43,381 bases of DNA from JBMNQI01 sp050944055 (GTDB taxonomy: Bacteria; Bacillota; Clostridia; Oscillospirales; Oscillospiraceae). The stretch covers positions 1 through 43,381 of the forward strand of contig JBMNQI010000012.1 in assembly GCA_050944055.1 (NCBI GenBank), read 5' to 3'. Position numbers and translations under genes: made by a program. Shown here one piece after another: positions 31,493 through 39,276 of this stretch. Each line of letters opens with the position of its first letter. Positions within the stretch are counted from its first letter, which is position 1. The notes beneath the pieces are model-generated. The model searched no databases. It worked only from the letters and a program-made list of their open reading frames with translations, and had not been told where the DNA came from.

Positions 31493-32629
31493 TTATTCTT
31501 CAAAAGTGCTGTAATGATAGTTCATATCCGAAGATACCCAGGCGCGCATCGGGTCGTACTCTTTGTAAGGCGTTTTTATCTCTCCGTACAGTGCCTTAAG
31601 CGTGACCTTCTGGAGCGTTGCGGCGGGATACTCCCCGGCCTGAATAGTGCCTCTGAAGCAGCCCTTGCCGGCCGCCGCGTCGTCAAGCAGCTGCTGAGTC
31701 GTGTCGTCGTCACTGGATCCGAAGATCGCGTATTTCCAGGGGTCAAGGCCTGCCTGAGCCATCAGGTAGTTGTTGATGCCGAGGCAGCCCGACATCTGGA
31801 AGCAAATGAAGAGCTGTAAATCCGGGTCGACCATAAGTGCATCCTGAGTCGCGTTATAGCATTCTTCCGGCTCGGTGAGGTCGTTAAGGTTGGTTATGGA
31901 GCGTAACATCCTCGGGTCGGCATCGACGCCTTCAATAATTCCGTTACAAAGCTCGACTACCGGCGGGATGTTCTGAGCGCCGAATACCGCGGTATGTATA
32001 TCGCCTTCGCCGGCGTCTGGATAATACTGATCTATCCAGCCTGAGCCCATAGCGGCCATCTGCCTTCCAACTTCGCCGACGTTGGTCATTGTCATAATAA
32101 CATCATATGGAACTTCAATACCGTAAATAACAACTATAGTACCGGCATCCTGCGCAGCCTTTACCTGATCCTGAAGGTTTGTCGGGTCTCCGCACTGAAT
32201 AACAATGCAGGCAACTCCCATCTCAACAAGGTTCTCAAGCTGGTTAATTTGTTCCAGCACATTGCCATCCTGAGCGACATAATGAGTGTAAGTAAATCCT
32301 TCGGCTTCAAGAACTTGCTTCAGCGGATCGCTCAGCTGCTGCTTAACGAAGAAGTTGTCGTTGAGCGCGCAAAAAGCAACGTCTACCTGCATTCCGGCCG
32401 CAAGCTTTTCTTTGATATACTCTCCGGGCTTCGTATTCTTCAGGTCAATTTCCGGTTCGGTAGCAGGAGCTTCAGCCTCCGACCCGCCTTTATCGGCTGC
32501 GGGTGCTTCCGTGGCTGCCGGCTTCTCAGGAGCCGACGGCTTGCCGGGCTCGGACTTTTTGCATCCTGTAAACGCCGCAAGAGACAAAATAATTAGGATA
32601 CCCAGTGCTATAGCAGTTAGCTTCTTCAT
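31493..32629 (-). CDS. Solute-binding lipoprotein (periplasmic-binding-protein type 1, sugar ABC family)
   Basis: 378 residues with a lipoprotein signal (lipobox 'AFTGC', Cys23), an Ala/Pro/Glu-rich linker (24-65), and a two-lobed type 1 binding domain: 'VDVAFCALNDNFFVKQ', 'QINQLENLVEMGVACIVIQC', 'AQDAGTIVVIYG' resemble RbsB-like proteins. No permease or ATPase gene is next to it, so it either works with a transporter elsewhere or is a sensor. It may bring in the substrate for the adjacent catabolic operon (inference). The start has AGGAGGT 7 bases upstream. Confidence 0.85.
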   Translation of the reverse strand: MKKLTAIALGILIILSLAAFTGCKKSEPGKPSAPEKPAATEAPAADKGGSEAEAPATEPEIDLKNTKPGEYIKEKLAAGMQVDVAFCALNDNFFVKQQLSDPLKQVLEAEGFTYTHYVAQDGNVLEQINQLENLVEMGVACIVIQCGDPTNLQDQVKAAQDAGTIVVIYGIEVPYDVIMTMTNVGEVGRQMAAMGSGWIDQYYPDAGEGDIHTAVFGAQNIPPVVELCNGIIEGVDADPRMLRSITNLNDLTEPEECYNATQDALMVDPDLQLFICFQMSGCLGINNYLMAQAGLDPWKYAIFGSSDDDTTQQLLDDAAAGKGCFRGTIQAGEYPAATLQKVTLKALYGEIKTPYKEYDPMRAWVSSDMNYHYSTFEE

Positions 32630-32900
32630 TGTTTTACCTCCTATAATAATTGATTTTGGATAATACTTTATAGTTTAGAATATCATGGCGTTAATCCCAA
32701 AACAATACTGTCTATCCAATTTGTATGTAAATAAGATATTTATTTATTAAAATAATAATTTCTTATTAATTTCCTGATAGTTACTTAGTATAATTCGATT
32801 ATTTGCAACAATTTTCTGTATATTATAGTTCTAATAAATACAATGAAATTAGGGCTTGAATAAAACATATAGCCTCAGCTCAATTACATTCGGCAAATAT
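32630..32900. other. AT-rich upstream region of the lipoprotein gene
   Basis: A 315-base gap (to 32944). It holds the ribosome site and promoter of the lipoprotein gene and the terminator of the FAD gene; the remaining ~190 bases are very AT-rich with no visible gene, possibly a regulatory region. Confidence 0.5.
32672..32700 (-). promoter_or_regulatory. Promoter of the solute-binding lipoprotein gene
   Basis: Minus-strand TTGGGA (32695-32700), 17-base spacer and TAAACT (32672-32677). Confidence 0.5.
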
Positions 32901-32901
32901 T

Positions 32902-32932
32902 AGACGGCGGGCTAATAAGAAGCCCGCCGTCT
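32902..32932 (-). terminator. Terminator of the FAD-protein gene
   Basis: A perfect 11-bp stem AGACGGCGGGC (32902-32912) / GCCCGCCGTCT (32922-32932), nine-base loop, followed on the minus strand by TAATATTTG. Confidence 0.75.
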
Positions 32933-32944
32933 AATGTCGTTATC

Positions 32945-34459
32945 CTATTCTACAAACTCGTCCGAATCAATATAATCAACCGCGTTATAGCCGGCCATAC
33001 GCCCTGAATTGAGGGCGAACCCCATGGTATTGCCGGGCATATAGAATAAATACGTATCGGCATAAATAGTGTTTGCGTCGATTCCCGCCGCGTAAAGCCC
33101 AGGTATTTTGAAGCCTTCCTCCGTTAGGACTTCCATTTTGTCGTTAGTCCTTATGCCGCCGAGCGTTCCGTATCCCGACGGAAGCCACATTGCGGCGTAA
33201 TACTTCTTTCCCTTGATCGGCCTCATATATTTGTGGTTCTTGCAAAACTGCCTGTCCACAGTGCCGCACATCGCATTATATTCCTCAATTGTCTTTTCGA
33301 GGTTCTTAAGTTTTATTCCCGTCTGCGCGCACAGGTCCTCAAGTGAATCGGCTTCAAAGAAGGATTTTGTTGTATTCATCACTTTTTGCAGCTCCGCAAG
33401 GCCGCCGGCCTCAACGATATCGCCGCGCCTGTACGCTTCGAGCTCGCTCTGCCATCTTTCTGTTCCATGTATTCCGAAGTGATAGTGAATAAAATCGAGG
33501 CCGTTCTTTGCATAGTCGTCCAGGATTTCGTCGGTTATAATCGTGAATCCTTTATTCTCCCTCTGAAGCGAGAGCGCGTTTCCGGTAAACGGCGTGATAT
33601 TGAGTACTTCCTCGTTCATAAAACGCTGACCGTCAAGGTTTACCATAAGGTTGGCCTGCTTCATCGTCTCCTGCAGCGTCGTAAACAGGTTGTTAAGCTC
33701 AGGACAGCAATACGTGAGCTCCATCGTCATGGGACTTTTTGCGCCGCCCGCATCCCAGACCATCCTTAGTCCGTCGCCTGTGATACCGGGAATGCGGAAT
33801 GAAAACAGGTCTTCTCCCCATGTATAGCCGATGTATTTCTTCACCATCTCCGGACTGTCGCCCATGCCGCCTGTGCATACTATGACGCAGGAGCAATAGG
33901 CTTCGTATTCTTCGCCATCCTCAGACTGGGCGAGGACTCCGACGACATGTCCGTTTTCCATAAGAATCTTCTTAACCGGGGTGCGCAGATAAAACTCCAC
34001 GCCCAGTTCTTTTGCGTGTTCCGTCATTCTTTTTAGCATATAGGAGGCGCTTCTCTCGGCTATTTTATTCGTACCGGGCGCCTTCACTATATGCCAGGTA
34101 GCCTTCGAGGTTTTGAAATACTTGAATGCGCCTAAAAACTCCACTCCCATATCGCGTATCCACTCGACAGTGGAGGCGGACATATCGACGTATTTTCGGA
34201 CAAGCCTCGCGTTTACGCGCCAGTGTGTATATTCCATGAATAGTTTAAATGCGTCGTCGGGCGTAAAATCTATCATTTGTTCATCCTGGATCTTGGAACC
34301 CGCGGCAAAAAAACCCATGCCCATATTTGCTGCGCCGCCTGTAGTCGCTCCTTTTTCAAAAACAATGACTGACGCGCCTTTTTCGGCGGCTGCGCACGCG
34401 GCCGCAAGCCCTGACGCACCGGCTGCTATAACCACTACATCAGCTTCAAGCTTCTTCAT
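32945..34459 (-). CDS. FAD-dependent oxidoreductase of the fumarate reductase / 3-ketosteroid dehydrogenase type
   Basis: 504 residues from the chosen start. The N-terminal FAD-binding motif is 'VVVIAAGASGLAAACAAAEK' (Ala at the first Gly of the usual GxGxxG), with 'TTGGAANMGMG' contacting FAD and a C-terminal 'IPGLYAAGIDA...MPGNTMGFALNSGRMAG' FAD segment. Such proteins reduce or desaturate C=C next to a carbonyl (fumarate, urocanate, cinnamate-type acids, ketosteroids). No signal peptide, heme or FMN domain is present, so it is cytoplasmic. It lies downstream of the thiolase operon behind a terminator. ATG 34459 is chosen for its GGGAG site. The substrate is unknown. Confidence 0.8.
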   Translation of the reverse strand: MKKLEADVVVIAAGASGLAAACAAAEKGASVIVFEKGATTGGAANMGMGFFAAGSKIQDEQMIDFTPDDAFKLFMEYTHWRVNARLVRKYVDMSASTVEWIRDMGVEFLGAFKYFKTSKATWHIVKAPGTNKIAERSASYMLKRMTEHAKELGVEFYLRTPVKKILMENGHVVGVLAQSEDGEEYEAYCSCVIVCTGGMGDSPEMVKKYIGYTWGEDLFSFRIPGITGDGLRMVWDAGGAKSPMTMELTYCCPELNNLFTTLQETMKQANLMVNLDGQRFMNEEVLNITPFTGNALSLQRENKGFTIITDEILDDYAKNGLDFIHYHFGIHGTERWQSELEAYRRGDIVEAGGLAELQKVMNTTKSFFEADSLEDLCAQTGIKLKNLEKTIEEYNAMCGTVDRQFCKNHKYMRPIKGKKYYAAMWLPSGYGTLGGIRTNDKMEVLTEEGFKIPGLYAAGIDANTIYADTYLFYMPGNTMGFALNSGRMAGYNAVDYIDSDEFVE

Positions 34460-34556
34460 TGGTTGATCTCCCTTCATATCGGATACATGATAGCTCGGGT
34501 TTAATACAATACGCCTTGTTTTCAATAGCTTATCCAAAAAATAATCGGGGTATTAT

Positions 34557-34590
34557 GAATTACTCCGCGCCGAGGGGCACGGAGTAATTC
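34557..34590 (-). terminator. Terminator of the thiolase operon
   Basis: GAATTACTCCG (34557-34567) pairs perfectly with CGGAGTAATTC (34580-34590) just after the thiolase stop. Confidence 0.65.
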
Positions 34591-34606
34591 ATTCTGCATA
34601 TTTTCT

Positions 34607-35794
34607 TTACAGCATCTCAATGATACCTGCAGCGCCCATGCCGCCGCCGATGCACATTGTGATAAGACCGTACTTGCCGCCATTTTCCTTCATATAGTCG
34701 ATGGCCTTGCCGACAAGTATTGCGCCGGTGCATCCGAGGGGATGGCCGAGAGCAATAGCTCCGCCGTAGGGGTTAACCTTTTCCTTGGGAAACTTGAGCT
34801 CGTTAATGCAGGGGATGGACTGAGCGGCAAAGGCCTCGTTGATCTCGATTACATCCATATCCTCTACAGTGAGACCGGCGCGCTTCATTGCCTTAGGAAC
34901 CGCGTAGATGGGGCCGAGGCCCATGTATTCAGCGTTGCATCCGGCGACGGCAAAGCTCCTGAGCTTTGCAAGCGGCTTAATGCCGAGGGATTTGGCCTTA
35001 TCTTCGGACATGACTACGACGAAAGCTGCGCAGTCGTTTGTCTGCGAGGAAGTGCCGGCGGTGACTTTGCCTGTTCCGTCAGTTATGAAGCAGGGCTTCA
35101 GGTTTGCGAGGCTCTCCATAGAGGTTCCCGCACGTATGCCCTCGTCCTTGTCAACAACAATCTGATTGCCGTTTTCATCCAGGACGGGATTTCCCTCGTG
35201 GTCGGTAACAACTACGGGAATTATGGAGGGAGCGAGTTTGCCCTCTGCCTGGGCCTTGGCGGCCTTTGCGTGCGACTCGACGGCAAAAGCGTCCATCTGC
35301 TCGCGCGTCACGTTATATTTGTTGGCGACGTTCTCAGCGGTGATGCCCATGGACATGTAAGCGCCGGGATAGTTCTTCTCGAGCCACTTATCGTCATAAG
35401 CGAAGTCGTACTTTCCAAAGGTCATCGACATATCCTCGATTCCGCCGGCAACATAAACGTCGCCTTCGCCCGCGGTTATGCAGTTGCAGGCAGTGGAAAT
35501 GGACTGGAGGCCGGAGGAGCAGAAACGGTTGATGGTAATGCCGCAGACGCTGTCGGGCAGGCCGGCGCGGTTGGCAATGAGCTGTGCGATATTCATGGCG
35601 GTCTCATTGAAAGGCATGGCGCAGCCCATAATGACGTCTTCGATATCGTTCGGGTCAAGCTGGGGTACGCGGGCAAGAACTCCCTTAAGGACTTGAGCGC
35701 CGTACTCGATAGGATGCATTTTGGCAAATGAACCCTTGAAAGCACGGGTGGCGGCGCTGCGGCCGTAAGCTACAATTACAGGTACTTTGGACAT
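34607..35794 (-). CDS. Acetyl-CoA C-acyltransferase (thiolase)
   Basis: 395 residues, normal for a degradative/biosynthetic thiolase. Active-site Cys92 ('NRFCSSGLQS'), His351 ('GHPLGCTGA') and Cys381 ('CIGGGMGAAG') are all present. It cleaves 3-ketoacyl-CoA with CoA, or condenses two acetyl-CoA. It is the last gene of the eight-gene operon after a 3-hydroxyacyl-CoA dehydrogenase, so together they could run the last steps of beta-oxidation, or the reverse in butyrate formation. It could also process acetoacetyl-CoA made by the BKACE. AGGAGG is about 10 bases before ATG 35794. Confidence 0.93.
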   Translation of the reverse strand: MSKVPVIVAYGRSAATRAFKGSFAKMHPIEYGAQVLKGVLARVPQLDPNDIEDVIMGCAMPFNETAMNIAQLIANRAGLPDSVCGITINRFCSSGLQSISTACNCITAGEGDVYVAGGIEDMSMTFGKYDFAYDDKWLEKNYPGAYMSMGITAENVANKYNVTREQMDAFAVESHAKAAKAQAEGKLAPSIIPVVVTDHEGNPVLDENGNQIVVDKDEGIRAGTSMESLANLKPCFITDGTGKVTAGTSSQTNDCAAFVVVMSEDKAKSLGIKPLAKLRSFAVAGCNAEYMGLGPIYAVPKAMKRAGLTVEDMDVIEINEAFAAQSIPCINELKFPKEKVNPYGGAIALGHPLGCTGAILVGKAIDYMKENGGKYGLITMCIGGGMGAAGIIEML

Positions 35795-35875
35795 GTGAGA
35801 TTTTCCTCCTAAATAATTAATTAATGTTTTCGTGGCAGCTAAAAAAGCCGTGTATGCGCAGTTTATACCTCGATT

Positions 35876-36730
35876 TTACTTGTTGTAAACGTGCCAGCCC
35901 TCGCCGCTCTTCTGGCCGTATTTGCCTTCGGAGACGAGCTTCTTAACCGATGCGGGTGTGGACCAGTCGGTTACTGGCAGCGAGGAGAGAGAATCGCAAA
36001 CCGCGGGGAATGTATCGATACCGGAGAGATCCATCATCTCGAAGGGTCCCATCGGGTGGTTCAGGCCGTTCTTAATGGCAAGGTCAATATCGTTTATTGA
36101 CGCTACGCCGTCCTCATAGACATGAATGGCCTCGAGCATGAAGGCGAACAGGCAGCGGTTGACGATGAAGCCCGGGGTATCCTTTTTGACCTTTACGGCG
36201 ACTTTCTTCAGATTGTCGCAGAGTTCCTTGGTGGCGTCATATGTGGCTTCCGAGGTCTTCTCACCCATAATGATCTCAACGAGCTTCATAACGGGCACGG
36301 GGCTGAAGAAATGCATGCCTATAAAACGGCTGGGATCCTGAACTGCCTTGGCAATCTCTGTAATGCTGATGGAAGAAGTGTTTGTGGCGAGTATTGTGGA
36401 GGGCTTGCAGATTTTTTCAAGCTTTGCGAAGAAATCTTTCTTAAGCTCAAGATCCTCTGAAATAGCCTCGATTACGATGTCGTATTCGGCTACGTCGTTA
36501 AGATCGCTGGTCGTCTTGATGTTGGCCATGGCCGCGGCCTTTGCTTCTTCTGTCATGCGGCCTTTTTCAACATTGCGCCCAAAGCTCTTCTCGATCTTGG
36601 CGACTGCTTTTGCTACCTTCTCAGGGTTGCGTCCGTAAAGAAGCACAGAAAAGCCCATGCTGGCGGCGTGCTGCGTGATGCCGGAACCCATCTGGCCCTG
36701 GCCGAGAACTGCAATTGTCTTGATTGCCAT
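35876..36730 (-). CDS. 3-hydroxyacyl-CoA (3-hydroxybutyryl-CoA) dehydrogenase
   Basis: 284 residues like clostridial Hbd. 'LGQGQMGSGI' (9-18) binds the cofactor, and His140 and Glu152 form the catalytic pair with the expected spacing. The residue after beta-2 is not the NAD-specific Asp: the sequence is 'LYGRN' (31-35), suggesting NADP(H) use. It differs from the paralogue at 4066-4986, which keeps the Asp. It sits between the SDR array and thiolase in the same operon. Whether the substrate is 3-hydroxybutyryl-CoA or a larger acyl-CoA cannot be said. Confidence 0.9.
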   Translation of the reverse strand: MAIKTIAVLGQGQMGSGITQHAASMGFSVLLYGRNPEKVAKAVAKIEKSFGRNVEKGRMTEEAKAAAMANIKTTSDLNDVAEYDIVIEAISEDLELKKDFFAKLEKICKPSTILATNTSSISITEIAKAVQDPSRFIGMHFFSPVPVMKLVEIIMGEKTSEATYDATKELCDNLKKVAVKVKKDTPGFIVNRCLFAFMLEAIHVYEDGVASINDIDLAIKNGLNHPMGPFEMMDLSGIDTFPAVCDSLSSLPVTDWSTPASVKKLVSEGKYGQKSGEGWHVYNK

Positions 36731-36784
36731 TTTTTTATTTCCTCCTAAGATTTTAATATGTATTTTAATATTTGCGAAAACTGG

Positions 36785-37573
36785 TTAATGATACGGAGCT
36801 TCAGTCATAAATCCGCCGTCCACCACGAAATATGTGCCGGTCATGTACTGGCAGGAGTCAGAAGCCAGAAAAGCGACAGGCGCGGCAACATCAAAAACCG
36901 AACCGTAATGGCCTACGGGGTAATGAGGAATTATCTTGTTCATCACCGAAGGCTCTGTAATTATGTCCTTGTTTATATCGGTCACTATGTAACCCGGGCA
37001 AACAGCGTTCACCGTTATGTTGTATCGGGCCAACTCGTTTGCCAAAGCTCTGGTAAGTCCTATGGCTCCGCTTTTGGCTGCGACATAAGGCGATACATTC
37101 TTCTGGCCTATGCTGCCGGCAACAGACGCGATGTTTATTATCTTGCCGCCGCCCTGTTCCTTCATTATCCTGGCGGCCGCCTTGCTGCAGAGAAAAATTC
37201 CCTTAAGGTCAATACCAAGTACCTTATCCCAGTCTTTTTCATCCTGCTCAAGCACAGGCGCGGTTTTTCCCCCGACACCGGCGTTGTTAACAAGAATGTC
37301 AAGCCTGTCAAAAGCTTCAATTGTCTTGCTAATCAGCCGGTCGACATCCTCAGTTTTGGATACATCGCAGGCTACTCCCAGGCACCGTCTGCCCGTCGAC
37401 TCAATTTCTTCAGCCATTGCCAGGCAATCGGCCTCCGTCCGGCTGGAAACAACCACGTCGGCCCCAAAGTATGAAAGAGTTTGCGAAATGGCACGGCCTA
37501 TGCCTTTAGTTCCTCCCGTAATTACGGCGACTTTTCCCGTTATGTCGAATGAGGGCATTCGAATATCAGTCAT
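36785..37573 (-). CDS. SDR-family oxidoreductase (array member 1)
   Basis: 262 residues. Begins 'MTDIRMPSFDITGKVAVITG' and continues with the Gly motif 'TGGTKGIG', 'NNAG' and catalytic 'YVAAK'; 'SSRT' after beta-2 suggests NADP(H). It shares the leading 'MPSFD.TGK' motif with array members 2 (partly) and 3, so they probably arose by duplication. Likely oxidises or reduces a secondary alcohol/ketone in the pathway of the dehydratases. It lies 10 bases after member 2. AGGAGG precedes the start region. Substrate unknown. Confidence 0.85.
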   Translation of the reverse strand: MTDIRMPSFDITGKVAVITGGTKGIGRAISQTLSYFGADVVVSSRTEADCLAMAEEIESTGRRCLGVACDVSKTEDVDRLISKTIEAFDRLDILVNNAGVGGKTAPVLEQDEKDWDKVLGIDLKGIFLCSKAAARIMKEQGGGKIINIASVAGSIGQKNVSPYVAAKSGAIGLTRALANELARYNITVNAVCPGYIVTDINKDIITEPSVMNKIIPHYPVGHYGSVFDVAAPVAFLASDSCQYMTGTYFVVDGGFMTEAPYH

Positions 37574-37583
37574 AGCCGCCTCC

Positions 37584-38375
37584 TCAAATGGGTCCGGCAG
37601 AGCGCCCGCCGTCTACTACGACCTGCGTCCCGGTCAGGAAACTGTTGCAGTCGGATGCGAGAAACACCGCCACGGAGGCTATGTCCTCAGGCTTTCCAAC
37701 CTTTCTCATCGGATTTGATTTGATAATCGCCTCGCGTTTTTCAGGGTCTTCAAGCAGTCTGCGCGTTATTTCAGTTTCAACAAAACCGGGGCATATGGCG
37801 TTGACTGTGATTCCATACTTGCCGAGTTCATAAGCCATAGTGCGCGTTAAGGAATTCACGCCGGCCTTTGAGGCCCCGTAAGCCGTGTGATGCCCGCTGC
37901 CCTCGAGCGAGGCGATTGACGATATATTAACAATCCTGCCGCCTCTGCCCTGCTCTATCATCTGCCTGGCAACAAGTTTAGACAGCATGTACGTGCCCCG
38001 GAGATTTACGGCCATTACCTCGTCCCAATCGGAATGCGTAGTGTCAACGAAGGGTTTGACCGAGCCGCCTATTCCAGCGTTGTTTATAAGGATATCAATC
38101 CCTCCGAAGGCCTCCACAGTCTTCTTTACAAGGTTTTCAACATCTTCGGCATCAGATATGTCGGCTTTGATAGCGGAAGCACGACCGCCGCCGGCCTCTA
38201 TCTCTTCGGCTACAGTATCGCACTCGGCCTGAATCGGGTTGCATACGACGACTCTTGCACCGAGTTTAGCGAACATCATAGCAATCGCCCTTCCTATGCC
38301 GGTGGTTGAGCCTGTTACAATAACCGACTTTCCCGAAAAATCCAGGCTGGGCATATCCCGAGAGATATTCTCCAT
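37584..38375 (-). CDS. SDR-family oxidoreductase (array member 2)
   Basis: 263 residues. 'MPSLDFSGKSVIVTGSTTGI' opens the Rossmann fold; 'NNAG', catalytic Ser in 'NISSIAS' and 'YGASK' are intact. After beta-2 it has 'CNPIQAE' with neither the Asp of NAD enzymes nor the Arg of NADP enzymes, unlike its neighbours, so cofactor or substrate use may differ. It sits tightly between members 1 and 3 (10 and 24 base gaps), so the three are co-transcribed. Substrate unknown. Confidence 0.85.
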   Translation of the reverse strand: MENISRDMPSLDFSGKSVIVTGSTTGIGRAIAMMFAKLGARVVVCNPIQAECDTVAEEIEAGGGRASAIKADISDAEDVENLVKKTVEAFGGIDILINNAGIGGSVKPFVDTTHSDWDEVMAVNLRGTYMLSKLVARQMIEQGRGGRIVNISSIASLEGSGHHTAYGASKAGVNSLTRTMAYELGKYGITVNAICPGFVETEITRRLLEDPEKREAIIKSNPMRKVGKPEDIASVAVFLASDCNSFLTGTQVVVDGGRSAGPI

Positions 38376-38399
38376 TTGTTCTCCCTATTAAGCGGATAT

Positions 38400-39218
38400 T
38401 TACCGGCCTATCGTCTGGCCTCCGTCAAGAACTATATATGTGCCTGTCATATAGCTGAAGCAGTCGGACGCAAGCGCGAGCACGGGCCCCGCTATCTCCT
38501 CAATCTCGCCAAGGCGGCGCACCGCGGTATTCTTTGCGGAGAGCTCATAAACCTTTGTATGGTTGCCCTGCTCATCAAGGAAAACGTCCTCGTTAAGAGG
38601 TGTTACGACATAACCCGGGCAAACGGCAATAACTGTGATGTTCTCACGGCCGAGCTCGTTCGCCATGGTCTTTGTAAGAGAAATCACACCGGCCTTCGAC
38701 GCTCCGTAAGCCATCACGCCGGGGCCGCCCACGAGGCCGCCAACCGAAGCCATGTTAATGATCTTGCCGCCTCTTCCCTGGGCTACCATTTGCTTTGCGG
38801 CAGACTTGGCAAAGAGGAAAACTCCTTTGAGGTTAGTTGCGATAACCTTATCAAAATTAGCCTCGTCGCACTCGTCGGAGAGGAACTTGGCAGTCTTTCC
38901 GGAAATGCCGGCATTATTGACGAGTATATCGAGCCCGCCGAAAGCCTCGACCGTTGCGCCGATTACCTTGTCAATATCCGACTGTTTGCCGGAGTCTGCC
39001 GGAACGCCGATGACTTTTCCGCCTTTTGCGTAGTTTTCGTTCAAATCCTTAACTGCGTCTTCGACATCGGATACTGTGCGCGCGGAAATACAGACATTCG
39101 CGCCGTAGTGTGCGAAGGTAGCTGCTATGCCGAAGCCAAGGCCTTTTGTGCCGCCGGTGACAATGACGCTTTTGCCCGTCATATCAAAGCTAGGCATACC
39201 TATCTTTCTGTTCTGCAT
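38400..39218 (-). CDS. SDR-family oxidoreductase (array member 3)
   Basis: 272 residues from ATG 39218 (AAGGAG site upstream; a longer frame to 39263 lacks one). 'IGMPSFDMTGKSVIVTGGTK' then 'GLGFG', 'NNAG', and 'YGASK'; 'SART' after beta-2 suggests NADP(H). Compared with members 1 and 2 it has a longer loop near residue 205-215 ('FLDEQGNHTKVYEL'), in the substrate-binding lid, so its substrate may be different or larger. It follows the dehydratase gene by 58 bases. Confidence 0.85.
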   Translation of the reverse strand: MQNRKIGMPSFDMTGKSVIVTGGTKGLGFGIAATFAHYGANVCISARTVSDVEDAVKDLNENYAKGGKVIGVPADSGKQSDIDKVIGATVEAFGGLDILVNNAGISGKTAKFLSDECDEANFDKVIATNLKGVFLFAKSAAKQMVAQGRGGKIINMASVGGLVGGPGVMAYGASKAGVISLTKTMANELGRENITVIAVCPGYVVTPLNEDVFLDEQGNHTKVYELSAKNTAVRRLGEIEEIAGPVLALASDCFSYMTGTYIVLDGGQTIGR

Positions 39219-39276
39219 GCTATATCTCCTTATTATTGCATGGCCCTCTGTTCGAAGAGTCATGCATATTTATTAC

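Noticed and set aside
34742..35731. Plus-strand open frame of about 329 codons opposite the thiolase
   Set aside because: Shadow frame caused by codon bias of the thiolase gene; no family features.
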